From the NCBI GenBank assembly GCA_910585595.1, contig CAJUET010000007.1:19965-83964 (forward strand): a DNA stretch of 64,000 nt. The letters run 5' to 3'. Source of the DNA: an uncultured Christensenella sp. (GTDB lineage: Bacteria > Bacillota > Clostridia > Christensenellales > Borkfalkiaceae). Positions within the stretch are counted from its first letter, which is position 1, and each line of letters opens with the position of its first letter. The notes under the pieces are model-generated. The model was not told the origin of the DNA. It saw nothing but the letters and a program-made list of their open reading frames with translations, and did not search any database. Made by a program: the position numbers and the translations under genes. Positions 26,330 to 35,066 of the stretch are shown here, piece after piece.

Positions 26330-27589
26330 TCACTCCTTAATGTATTGATAAAAGTATGCGAGCGTTCCGAAATTTTCGGCATTTGCCGCCATATCGAGCA
26401 CGTTCACACCTTTTCCGTAATCGCCGCCGTAAGCGCCGTAATTCACGCTTCCGTCTTCGTTACGTTTCCAACCGTTCACCCAATCCGGCGCCATAAGATT
26501 TTCGTCAGATAAATCCGCATAAGCGTAATTGAGATTCGCTTCGTAGGCTTCGATATAGGGAAGAGTCGCCGCTTTGTCATGGGGATAGAGTTCCGTCCAC
26601 GCCGCAAGCAGAAGCACGTTAAACCACGGATTCGTGGAATCGATCACTTTATAATCTCTTCCCGCTCTGTCTTTGAACCAATAATTGAACGCACCCTTCG
26701 CGCTCGCCTTCGCCTCGTTCAGATAACGCTCTTCCTTTGTGATCTCATAGAGTTTTACGCCCGCCGAAATCATACTGCCTGTGTTATAGGTAAACTTCCA
26801 GTTCGTAATGTTCCCTTCGTTGCTGATATTGTCCCAATAGACGTTGTCGGAAGGGTCCATAAGTTTTTCGTGCGTCCAATCGTAAACGCGTTTTGCGCGT
26901 TCGAGCCATTCTCCGTCCTGCGTCGTCTCGTAAAGACGGGCAAACAGCAGCGAAGCGGGCGCGTTGGAACAGGTATTGCGCGAGTTCTTTTTTTGCTCGC
27001 ACCAATAAATTCCGCCCAGATCATCGTTCGCCCAACCGCTCCAAACGTACTTGGCAACGTTTATAGAGGTTTGAAGATAATCTTCGCCCCCTAAAATCTC
27101 GTAGGCATTGAGGAATTCTCTGCTGATCCAAATGTTATCGTCGTAATAGGTATCGCCCGACGCATAGCCGATGTTGCCCGCACGCGACGCACAATAAGCA
27201 TGATAATCGTTGCGGAACGCGCGATAATACTCAAACCCATCAAGGGTTCTTTTATAATAACTTTTGATCTTCTTTTTGGCTCCGTCGCTCAGCGTTGCAA
27301 CCCGCCAATTTGCGGCAACCGTTTCCGTATACGGCCACGCGAACGCCGAACTCATGGTGCCCGTCGCATCTTCCGTCTCGTTCGGATAGGCATGAAACAT
27401 CAACATAGTTTCATCGCCCCACCAATATTTTTCGCGAACGGACTCATTCAGAAGCACGGAACGCTCCGCATAAAGGCGCGCAAGATCGTTGAAATCTTTG
27501 TACGGATCGCCCGATCCGCACCCCGCCATTGCACCGGCTGCGGAAATCAACAGCGCGGAAGCCGTAAAAAACGCAATCTTCCTTTTCAT
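26330..27589 (-). CDS. Second GH76-family lipoprotein
   Basis: The 419-residue protein has a lipoprotein signal (Cys24 in AGAMAGCGSG) and then a GH76-like (alpha/alpha)6 domain. The catalytic Asp pair is at 150-151 (YYDDNIWISREFL), followed by GGIYWCEQ and CSNAPASLLFARLYE, closely parallel to the neighbouring GH76 gene (NSCSSAPTAMMLAKLYQ). It lacks the InlB repeat. Two paralogues may split endo-activity on backbone and on short oligosaccharides (inference). The frame is open 86 codons upstream, but that part overlaps GH125 coding sequence; the real ATG overlaps the GH125 stop as ATGA. Confidence 0.88.
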   Translation of the reverse strand: MKRKIAFFTASALLISAAGAMAGCGSGDPYKDFNDLARLYAERSVLLNESVREKYWWGDETMLMFHAYPNETEDATGTMSSAFAWPYTETVAANWRVATLSDGAKKKIKSYYKRTLDGFEYYRAFRNDYHAYCASRAGNIGYASGDTYYDDNIWISREFLNAYEILGGEDYLQTSINVAKYVWSGWANDDLGGIYWCEQKKNSRNTCSNAPASLLFARLYETTQDGEWLERAKRVYDWTHEKLMDPSDNVYWDNISNEGNITNWKFTYNTGSMISAGVKLYEITKEERYLNEAKASAKGAFNYWFKDRAGRDYKVIDSTNPWFNVLLLAAWTELYPHDKAATLPYIEAYEANLNYAYADLSDENLMAPDWVNGWKRNEDGSVNYGAYGGDYGKGVNVLDMAANAENFGTLAYFYQYIKE

Positions 27590-28929
27590 AAAATTTCCCC
27601 CTCCGATTTCATTACTTTGACCGCCAACGCAAACAGCGTGTTTGCCCAACAGAACCACGGGCGGGTAAACTCGGCAGGATCGTCGCAGTGGAAGCCCTCG
27701 TGCATCACGAACGTATTGGCATCGGTACTGACAAGCGTTTGGAAACAGCGCTTCCGCTCTTCTGCGTCCGACGACGTTAAAAGCTGCATGAGGATACCGA
27801 TATGCCAAATATAGTTTTCGGGAGTGTGCGGACTCCCCACGCCGCACGCCGCGGCTCCGCTGTAAAAATACGGGTTGTGTTTGCTTAAAATAAATTTCCG
27901 CGTATTGAGATAAATCGGGTCGTTTTTTTCGCAGTAACCGAGATAGGGAAGGCTCAAAAGACTCGGAACGTTCGCGTCGTCCATGAAATTGCAGTGTCCC
28001 AAACCGTCCGTTTCATAGACGTAAATTTTGCCGAATTCGGGATGCTCCGCAACGGCAAATTTTTTCAAGCCCTCTTTCACGCGATCGTTGATCCTTCCGA
28101 TCCGCTCCCGTTCGAAACTTATCCCGATCTGCCCGGAATGCTCTTCGAGCCAATCCATGACAACGGTCGCAAACATATTCGAGGGAATCAGATACCCGTA
28201 ATTGCAGACGTCGTCGCTCGGACGGTAGCCGTTCCATATGAGCCCCGTATAAGCAACGGGAGTTCCCTTTCCTCCGTTTGGCAGGGAAGGAAACTGCGGA
28301 TAGAGCGGACGGCTGTGAATATACTCAGACCTCTCGTTGTGGAACTGTTCCGTTTCAAATGTATCGAGTATGCGTGAAAGCGCAAGCCTGAATCCCTCGT
28401 CGTAAACCGTATAATCCCCCGTCGTTTCCGCATATTTTTGCGCGAGCCACAGAGGATAGCAGAGCGAATCGATTTCGAATTTCCGCTCCCATACCCAAGG
28501 ACTGTCAAAATCGGTGACATCGTCTTTATGTCCGCGACCGTTGTCGTCACGGTTAAACGCATTTGCGTACGGATCGATCGTAATGTAAAAAAACTGCCGT
28601 TTCAGAAGTCCGCGGATCAGGCGCTTTACGTCCCCGTCCCCGTTGGCATAGGGAAGATACTCCATGACCTGCACCGAGGAATCGCGCAACCACATTGCGG
28701 GAATATCTCCCGTAAGCATAAACACGCTTCCGTCTTCAAGCATCTCGGACGCGGTATCGAGCGTCGAAAAAAAGCACTTCTCGAACATCTGCCGTACTTT
28801 CCCGTCCTGCAACGATTTTGCAAAGAGAGACACCTGATTCCGCATGACCTGATAACTACTCTTTTGTTTGAGTTCCGCCGCGGAAGGACTTTCGCCCTTC
28901 CGCCCGGAATTGTAACCGCATTCTAACAT
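27586..28929 (-). CDS. GH125 exo-alpha-1,6-mannosidase, cytoplasmic
   Basis: The 447-residue protein belongs to GH125 (formerly DUF1237), metal-independent inverting exo-mannosidases acting on alpha-1,6-linked mannose. Family landmarks are GDIPAMWLRDSSVQV (near residue 75), the general-acid region NGYRPSDDVCNYGYLIPSN (Asp239/240), and the general-base region MHEGFHCDDP (Glu411). There is no signal peptide, so it acts inside the cell on imported oligomannosides. It starts 3 bases after the LGFP-protein stop and overlaps GH76 by 4 bases. Confidence 0.93.
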   Translation of the reverse strand: MLECGYNSGRKGESPSAAELKQKSSYQVMRNQVSLFAKSLQDGKVRQMFEKCFFSTLDTASEMLEDGSVFMLTGDIPAMWLRDSSVQVMEYLPYANGDGDVKRLIRGLLKRQFFYITIDPYANAFNRDDNGRGHKDDVTDFDSPWVWERKFEIDSLCYPLWLAQKYAETTGDYTVYDEGFRLALSRILDTFETEQFHNERSEYIHSRPLYPQFPSLPNGGKGTPVAYTGLIWNGYRPSDDVCNYGYLIPSNMFATVVMDWLEEHSGQIGISFERERIGRINDRVKEGLKKFAVAEHPEFGKIYVYETDGLGHCNFMDDANVPSLLSLPYLGYCEKNDPIYLNTRKFILSKHNPYFYSGAAACGVGSPHTPENYIWHIGILMQLLTSSDAEERKRCFQTLVSTDANTFVMHEGFHCDDPAEFTRPWFCWANTLFALAVKVMKSEGEIL

Positions 28930-28932
28930 TTT

Positions 28933-31527
28933 TTATTTTTTCCTTTTCTTGAAGGCAACCCCGCCTGCAACCGTACCGACCGCAAGCATTCCGCCGACAA
29001 TCGCAAGCGATACGGAGATCGAGGACTTACAGCCGCCCTTCCCTTCGTTCTTGTCTCCGCCGGGAGTAGGGTCGGGATTCACGCTACCGCCGTCTACCGT
29101 AAGCGTAATTCTGAACGTAAGTTTATCGAATGCGCTGTATACTTCCACGACGACTTCGTCGTTCTCTTTCGTCATCGCGTCGAGCACGTATTTTCCGTCC
29201 GCGCTCAGCGTACCTTTGCCGGATACCTTATTCCAGGTCACGCTGTAACCGTCGTTGTTCGTAACGTAGGACGCAAAGTCGATTTCAACCTTCTCTCCCT
29301 CGTTGCGCTTTGTCTCCTCGCTGAGGGGCTTTTGCGCAATGCTTCCGCCGAACTGCGTGAGATAATCCACCCATTCGCCGCCGTTCTTGTTCGCCTCGAA
29401 ATCGTAAACGCCGTCGATCTTATCCGCCTTCCCGTCCGCAACTATTATATAGATTTGGCGGTGCGTAACGTCGGTATCGGTAATATCGAACTGCTGAACG
29501 ATAACGCCCGTAGCGGTGTTGATCTTCATTTCCGTAGTCGCCCAACCGTTGCCCGAAGCGCCGCCCGAAGAATACTTCGTTGCGATCTCACCCGTCGTGA
29601 TATAAGCCTTGCCGTCATAGGGATTGTAGGACATGAGCGTATTGTCGTTCCAGAAATCGCCGTTGCCGTTGCCGCCTTTCAGCGTGAGCTTGATAAGTCC
29701 CGATGCACCCGTCACCCACCACATGATGCCTTCGCCCGAAGGTTCGCCTGCGGAGAAGCCGATCGCGAACGCGTCGTCGTAAGCTTTTTTGAAAGCCGCC
29801 GCAATCGCTTCCTTTGTCGGCTTTTCAACGTCCCAAATCGACCAATACGCCCGATCGAGAATGTCTTGACTTACCATGCTTGCAGTGATTCGATCGGAGA
29901 AACTCTTCGTTTCGAAGAAGCCCTTTTCGCTGTCGTAAGTAGCGCCCGACGTAGCTACGGCGGATTCTACGATGACGGAAACAACGTCGCCGCCCTGAAT
30001 TTTTTCCTGTGCGCTCACGACCAATCTTACATAGCCGTTCGCAAAGGGATAGGCGTAAACTTTCTGTTCGCCGTCGCTGTTTTCGGTCTGCGCAACGAGA
30101 ATGCGTTCGCCGACGGGAGCGCCGAGTCCGCCCATTTTGGAAACTACTGCGGGACGGAGATAGAAGAATTTGCCTTCGACATATACGAGCTTATGCTTCG
30201 CGCCCTTGCTGTCGGTGTAAGTCTGCAAGAGCAGTCCGTTTTCATAAGTGACAAGATCGACGCTTGCAAGTTTTTCGTCGGAAGCGAATTCGACCTTATC
30301 CTGATAAGCCGCTTTGAACGCGGTAGAGAGCTCCGCCGCCGTAACGCCCGCGGGCAGATTTTCGGTGACTGCTTTGCTGAGCTTACCGATCTTACCCTCT
30401 TCGTCGAGCGTCTCTTCCAAGCCCGTATCTTCGTTGAAATTTTTGCCCGCTACGATCGAAAGCGCGCCGCTTTCCACCTTGCCGTAGCCTTTTTCGAAGT
30501 TCTGGTATTTCACGCCGTCCTTCGTGAACATATCGCCGACGGGAGCGCCGATTTTCTTGATATCGTCGTCGTTGCCGTCGCCCTTGACGAATTCGTCTCT
30601 CATCAGAAACGCCTGTTCCATATCCTTATTGTAAACAAGATAGGACCAATGATTTCTGCTACCGTCGTTGTAGGGATTTGCCGTACTGTCGCCGTTGCGC
30701 AAGTGCTGCAAGATAAGATCGCCTTCCTTTCTCACAACCGTGAAAGGATAACCGGGGTTATAATTATCCGCTACATATCCCTCATATGCAGTTACAAATG
30801 CCTGATACAGTTTAGCGTTCGCAATCCCCTCGAAATCCGGAGTTGCGGCGCCGAGGATCGCCTTGGGGTTTGCGGCGATCTCCGCACCTTCCCCGTTAGC
30901 GTTCTTACCTGCAACTTCGCTGACGGTGCCACCGTCGAGTTTCAGATAACCGCCCGTAAAGTTCTGATAAGTGACATTGTTAACACGGAAGGGATCGCCG
31001 ACCGCCGTGCCGAGTTTTTTGGCATTGGAACCGTACCAAGCGTCGGCAAATAAAGGCGACACCAAATACGCTTTGCCGTCTTCGCCGTTATAATGGATCG
31101 CGGTTGTTCCGTTATCCCAGGAATAACCGCCGTGGATCTCTTTCAGATCCGTGAGAGGCAGTTGCTCCCAGACCTTCCAGCCCGAACGCCTGTTGTCGGC
31201 TTTGGTGATAATGCCGTCGTTCTTATTGGAATACGCAATGACCGTACCCTCGGCGTAAGCCTCTTCAAGTGTTTTGGTTTCGTCTGCATTCACCGTTTCG
31301 ATCGTTTGGTTGATCTCTGCGATCTTCGCGTTGATCGCCGCAAGAATGTTTGCCTCCGATGCTCCGCCGGGGCAAACGAATCCGCCCTCGCTATCCGCAT
31401 TAAAAGAGTCTGCTGCGCGGGCGGTAAAGTGAATACCCCCCCCCACGGCAATGCTTCCCGCAACACAGCACGCCAAACTCATGGCTGCGATACCGGCAAC
31501 TACGCTTTTCTTTTTTGTCTTTGTCAT
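28933..31527 (-). CDS. Surface protein with LGFP-like repeats and C-terminal membrane anchor
   Basis: The 864-residue protein has a Sec signal peptide (1-39, ending ARA-A) and a C-terminal hydrophobic helix (about 836-859) followed by KKRKK, so it should be a membrane-anchored exoprotein. No LPxTG is seen. Three spaced repeats resemble LGFP modules: KLGTAVGDPF..VAGKN (171-208), KIGAPVGDMF..VAGKN (325-363) and GLGAPVGERI (468-505). A bacterial Ig-like region is likely at about 725-812. LGFP modules are linked to cell-wall association. No catalytic domain is evident. Its place between the transporter and glycosidases suggests glycan or wall binding in mannan use (inference). Confidence 0.7.
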   Translation of the reverse strand: MTKTKKKSVVAGIAAMSLACCVAGSIAVGGGIHFTARAADSFNADSEGGFVCPGGASEANILAAINAKIAEINQTIETVNADETKTLEEAYAEGTVIAYSNKNDGIITKADNRRSGWKVWEQLPLTDLKEIHGGYSWDNGTTAIHYNGEDGKAYLVSPLFADAWYGSNAKKLGTAVGDPFRVNNVTYQNFTGGYLKLDGGTVSEVAGKNANGEGAEIAANPKAILGAATPDFEGIANAKLYQAFVTAYEGYVADNYNPGYPFTVVRKEGDLILQHLRNGDSTANPYNDGSRNHWSYLVYNKDMEQAFLMRDEFVKGDGNDDDIKKIGAPVGDMFTKDGVKYQNFEKGYGKVESGALSIVAGKNFNEDTGLEETLDEEGKIGKLSKAVTENLPAGVTAAELSTAFKAAYQDKVEFASDEKLASVDLVTYENGLLLQTYTDSKGAKHKLVYVEGKFFYLRPAVVSKMGGLGAPVGERILVAQTENSDGEQKVYAYPFANGYVRLVVSAQEKIQGGDVVSVIVESAVATSGATYDSEKGFFETKSFSDRITASMVSQDILDRAYWSIWDVEKPTKEAIAAAFKKAYDDAFAIGFSAGEPSGEGIMWWVTGASGLIKLTLKGGNGNGDFWNDNTLMSYNPYDGKAYITTGEIATKYSSGGASGNGWATTEMKINTATGVIVQQFDITDTDVTHRQIYIIVADGKADKIDGVYDFEANKNGGEWVDYLTQFGGSIAQKPLSEETKRNEGEKVEIDFASYVTNNDGYSVTWNKVSGKGTLSADGKYVLDAMTKENDEVVVEVYSAFDKLTFRITLTVDGGSVNPDPTPGGDKNEGKGGCKSSISVSLAIVGGMLAVGTVAGGVAFKKRKK

Positions 31528-31554
31528 AATTTTTCTCCTTATTTATTTTTTTGT

Positions 31555-32484
31555 TTATTCTTTTACTCCGCCCAGAGCAACACCCTGAACAAAATACTTC
31601 TGCATGAACACGAACAGGATCAACACGGGGATCGCCATCATGATCGACAGCGCCATGAGCGGTCCGAAATCCGTATTGCGGCTGTTCTGAAACGCCTTGA
31701 AAGCCATCGTCAACAGCTGATTATTGGGACTTTGCAACACGATATTCGGCCACATGAAGTTATTCCAACCGCTCTGGAACGTAAAGATACCGAGCGTTAA
31801 AAGTCCGGGGAGCACGAGCGGAAGATAGATCTGAAAATAAATTCTGAATTCGCCCGCTCCGTCGATCCGTGCACTCTCCGCCAGATCGTCGGGAAGAGAT
31901 ACGAAGAACTGCCGCATAAAGAAGATCCCGTAAACACCTACCGCGCCCGGAAGAATGACCGCCGCAAGATTATCGTAAAATCCGATTCCGCCTTGCCCCA
32001 GGAAGTTGTTTCCGCCCGCCAAAGGAAAGCGGAGCAACACGAAAAAGGTGGGAATCAGCGTAATAACGCCGGGGATCATCATCGAACTCAACAAAATGTT
32101 GAATATGATTTTATGTCCTCTGAATCTGATTTTCGAAAAGGCATAAGCCGCAAGCGAACCGAAAAACAGATTTGTAACCACGCCCGTACCCGTCGTGATC
32201 AAGCTGTTCAGGAGCATTCTGAAAAACGGAATCTCATTGAATACCCTGGTGAAGTGTGCAATCGTAAACTTACCGGGAAACAGCGTTACGGGAAGTCTGT
32301 AAATTTCGTCGTTGGGACGGATCGAAGTTATGATCGACCAATAGAACGGAAGACACATCACGAGCGCCATCATAACAAGCACAAGATAGAGAAGCGTCTT
32401 CATAAGCGTTTCGCGCAGAATACGTTTTTTTCTGTCCCAATTCGCCGGATCGCATTTGGGATTGATTTTGAATAACGCTTTCAT
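31555..32484 (-). CDS. Carbohydrate ABC transporter permease, MalG/CUT1 type
   Basis: The 309-residue protein has six membrane segments and the cytoplasmic EAA loop that contacts the ATPase (LAESARIDGAGEFRIYFQI, near residues 203-221). It ends VQGVALGGVKE, typical of MalG-type permeases. It pairs with the MalF-type permease directly upstream, whose stop shares a base with its start (TAATG). The imported sugar is inferred to be alpha-mannan-derived oligosaccharide from the operon. Confidence 0.93.
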   Translation of the reverse strand: MKALFKINPKCDPANWDRKKRILRETLMKTLLYLVLVMMALVMCLPFYWSIITSIRPNDEIYRLPVTLFPGKFTIAHFTRVFNEIPFFRMLLNSLITTGTGVVTNLFFGSLAAYAFSKIRFRGHKIIFNILLSSMMIPGVITLIPTFFVLLRFPLAGGNNFLGQGGIGFYDNLAAVILPGAVGVYGIFFMRQFFVSLPDDLAESARIDGAGEFRIYFQIYLPLVLPGLLTLGIFTFQSGWNNFMWPNIVLQSPNNQLLTMAFKAFQNSRNTDFGPLMALSIMMAIPVLILFVFMQKYFVQGVALGGVKE

Positions 32485-33389
32485 TACTTCGCCCCCTTAC
32501 TGTCTCTGTCAAAGCGGCGGATCACAAACGTAACCGCCATGATGATAACGAAAAGAATAAAGGATTGCGCCGCGGCATATCCTGCCTGCGCGCCCGCGTT
32601 TTCGCCGAAAGAGTTCTGCCAAATCAGATAGACGGGCGTAAGCGTGGCGTTTGCAGGTCCGCCCGAAGTCAGAACGTACACTTGATCGTAGAGCTGGAAC
32701 GCACCGATGAGCGTCATCGTCAAAATGAAGTACATCGTGGGCATCAGCATGGGGATCGTGATCCTGAAAAACATGGTGAACGGTCCCGCGCCGTCTAGCT
32801 TTGCCGCTTCATATAGCTGTTGGGGCACGTTTTGCAACGCCGCAACAAAGATGATCATGTTTCCGCCGACGCCCTGCCATACCGTAATGAGCGTAACCGA
32901 AATGAGCGCAGTACTCGAATGTGACAGCCACGTCGCATCGGGAAGTCCGAACGCGTTAAGTATCTCATTCAAAAGTCCGTAAGCGGGATTCATGAGCCAG
33001 AGCCATACGATACTCGCCGCAACCGTACTCGTGATACTCGGCAGATAGAAGAGCAGACGGAACACCTTCGAACCGCGGATCTTGCTGTTTACGAGCGCAG
33101 CGAGAACGAGGGACAAAATCACGTTCATCGGTACCGCCATCAGCGTATAGAGCAAGATATTTCCGATCGACCGCCAAAAAAGCGTATCTCTGAATACACG
33201 TCCGAAGTTCGCAAATCCCACCGACTCCATATCCATGAAGAACATATCCGTCTTATAGAAGCTCAGCACCAGTGAAAGTATGAGCGGTATCAAAACGAAT
33301 ATTATGAAGCACAGCAGTGCGGGAAATACGAAGATGTATCCTACGATGTCCCGCCGTGCTTTCATGGAAAGATTTATCTTCCCTTTCAT
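32484..33389 (-). CDS. Carbohydrate ABC transporter permease, MalF/UgpA type
   Basis: The 301-residue protein has six membrane segments, beginning with YIFVFPALLCFIIFVLIP, and the EAA loop QLYEAAKLDGAGPFTMFFRI near residues 191-210. It overlaps the solute-binding-protein stop and the MalG-type start by single bases, so the three genes are translationally coupled. No large periplasmic P2 loop is present, as usual for Gram-positive CUT1 permeases. Confidence 0.93.
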   Translation of the reverse strand: MKGKINLSMKARRDIVGYIFVFPALLCFIIFVLIPLILSLVLSFYKTDMFFMDMESVGFANFGRVFRDTLFWRSIGNILLYTLMAVPMNVILSLVLAALVNSKIRGSKVFRLLFYLPSITSTVAASIVWLWLMNPAYGLLNEILNAFGLPDATWLSHSSTALISVTLITVWQGVGGNMIIFVAALQNVPQQLYEAAKLDGAGPFTMFFRITIPMLMPTMYFILTMTLIGAFQLYDQVYVLTSGGPANATLTPVYLIWQNSFGENAGAQAGYAAAQSFILFVIIMAVTFVIRRFDRDSKGAK

Positions 33390-34864
33390 TATCCTCTCCC
33401 TTGCGCCTGACGAAGAACCTCGTTGCCTGAATTACGGATATTCCCGTAAGTTTTATATACGGTATTCCCCTCTTTCATCGCCTGAATCTGCGAGCGGACA
33501 ACGCTCGATTCGAAGAGCTCGTATCCCGCTACGCTCGGACGCATTTTGTAATTCTGCAAATAGGGAAGAATGTCGCCGATCACGCCCGTATTCTCCGTGT
33601 AGAACTTGTTTGTCGTCCAAAAATCGGTACGGCAGGTGATCGACTGATTTTCGGTGAAATACAGCTCGTTCATCTCGTCGTTCATAAGCCACAGTTTAAT
33701 GACTTCCCACGATTTTTCAACGTGCATTTTCCAATCTTTTGTATGCATTGCTTTATTTGCGGGCTGAGGAATCGCAAGACCGTATCCGCCGAGCATTCCC
33801 CCTACCGTTCCGTTTTTCATGCCGAGACTGTCGGTAGCGGAAGGATCGATTTTCGCGCCGGGCGCATCCTCGTCGCCCACATACGTCAGATCGCGTGCGG
33901 GATAGGGAAGCATTTTATAATTTTTCAGCGCATATTTCGAAAGCTCCTGAGGGAAGTAGATCGAGCCGTAAGTCATCGTGCAAAGACCGTTTCCGAAAGC
34001 GTCCGTTCCGCCGTGACCGGTATCGCAGAGGTTCTTTTTATACAGCTCTTTAAAGAAAGCCAGCGAATCGTACACGCGCAAAGACTGTGCGTCCTGAAAG
34101 AGCGCCGTCCCCTCCTTCATAACGGTATCGCCGTAGGTAGCGCCTTCTTTCGTATCGATAAGCTCTCCCGTACCCGTATAAACGAAGGAGAAGAACTGTC
34201 CGTCCGCACTCGTCGTGTTCAATCCCGAACGCTTAATGCTGTTTCCGTTTCTTACCGTCAGCTTTTCGCCTGCGCTCATAAGCGCCGACCAGGTATTCAG
34301 ATTTTCGACGTCGATTTGTTCTCCTTCCGCTTTATCCTCGTTATAGGCGTTTACGGCGTCCATATTGATATAAATTCCCCACGGGTCGGCATCCAACGGC
34401 AAACCGTACTGGGCTCCGTTTACCGAAAGCTCGTTATACGCTTCGGATAAAAATTCCGTTTTGTCGATTCCGTCCTTTTCAATCAGATCGTCCAAAGGCA
34501 AAAGTATCTTGGTATACGAAGGCGTGGAAAATCTGTCCCAGATCACAATATCGGGCATCTTCTGCGGTCCCGTCAGGCACGCCGTATTGAGCGTGCTCGG
34601 AAGAAGCGACATCGGAAGAAAGTTCAGCTTTACGCCAAGCTCTTTCATTTCCTCAGTATCGTTGAACTTATCGAGATATCCCTGAAACTTCGCTTTAACC
34701 TCGGAATTCGCATATTGATCCGTCGCCCAAATGGTGAGTATGAGCCTGCCGTCCTTATCGTATTTACTGTAATTGTTGGGACTTCCTCCGCCGCAACCCG
34801 CCAAAGAACCGACCATTGCGGCTCCCAACGCCAATGCGGCAATCCCACTGAATATCTTTTTCAT
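33389..34864 (-). CDS. Extracellular sugar-binding lipoprotein (ABC importer)
   Basis: The 491-residue protein is a family-1 solute-binding protein. It has a lipoprotein signal with the lipobox cysteine at residue 24 (GSLAGCGGG) and a long two-lobed binding domain with the hinge-type segment QYGLPLDADPWGIYIN near residue 157. The length suits an oligosaccharide binder. It is the first gene of the operon, preceded by AGGAGG and divergent from the GntR/LacI regulator. The ligand is inferred to be manno-oligosaccharide. Confidence 0.9.
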   Translation of the reverse strand: MKKIFSGIAALALGAAMVGSLAGCGGGSPNNYSKYDKDGRLILTIWATDQYANSEVKAKFQGYLDKFNDTEEMKELGVKLNFLPMSLLPSTLNTACLTGPQKMPDIVIWDRFSTPSYTKILLPLDDLIEKDGIDKTEFLSEAYNELSVNGAQYGLPLDADPWGIYINMDAVNAYNEDKAEGEQIDVENLNTWSALMSAGEKLTVRNGNSIKRSGLNTTSADGQFFSFVYTGTGELIDTKEGATYGDTVMKEGTALFQDAQSLRVYDSLAFFKELYKKNLCDTGHGGTDAFGNGLCTMTYGSIYFPQELSKYALKNYKMLPYPARDLTYVGDEDAPGAKIDPSATDSLGMKNGTVGGMLGGYGLAIPQPANKAMHTKDWKMHVEKSWEVIKLWLMNDEMNELYFTENQSITCRTDFWTTNKFYTENTGVIGDILPYLQNYKMRPSVAGYELFESSVVRSQIQAMKEGNTVYKTYGNIRNSGNEVLRQAQGRG

Positions 34865-34928
34865 AAATTCCTCCTTCCCTATTGTTTTTTATAGTACTAA
34901 ACTACCACATATTTTTTGACAAATCAAG

Positions 34929-34940
34929 AGTTATATAACT
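34929..34940. promoter_or_regulatory. Candidate operator palindrome for the mannan regulator
   Basis: AGTTATATAACT is a perfect 12-bp palindrome in the 202-base divergent region. Related partial sites follow: TTATATAAC at 34972-34980 and GTTATAT at 35018-35024, the last inside the regulator's own promoter spacer. GntR-type dimers bind such short AT-rich palindromes, so repression of both the operon and the regulator is plausible. I found no clean -35/-10 pair for the operon itself. Confidence 0.5.
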
Positions 34941-35007
34941 TTTTATATCATTTAATGTGCCTTTAATACATTTATATAACATTTTAAAATTTTTCACACT
35001 TTCTGCA

Positions 35008-35036
35008 TTGACAAAATGTTATATTCATGATAAAAT
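35008..35036 (+). promoter_or_regulatory. Promoter of the GntR/LacI-type regulator gene
   Basis: A perfect TTGACA, a 17-base spacer and TAAAAT lie 30 bases ahead of the ATG. A GTTATAT half-site lies in the spacer, suggesting autoregulation. Confidence 0.85.
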
Positions 35037-35066
35037 ATTATAAAAAATAACTTTTGCGGATAAATT

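Noticed and set aside
25377..26348. 323-codon plus-strand open frame opposite GH76
   Set aside because: Antisense shadow of a well-supported glycosidase gene.
29332..31053. 573-codon plus-strand open frame opposite the LGFP-like surface protein
   Set aside because: The minus-strand gene has a signal peptide, repeats and an anchor and fits the operon; the opposite frame has none of these and no upstream signals.
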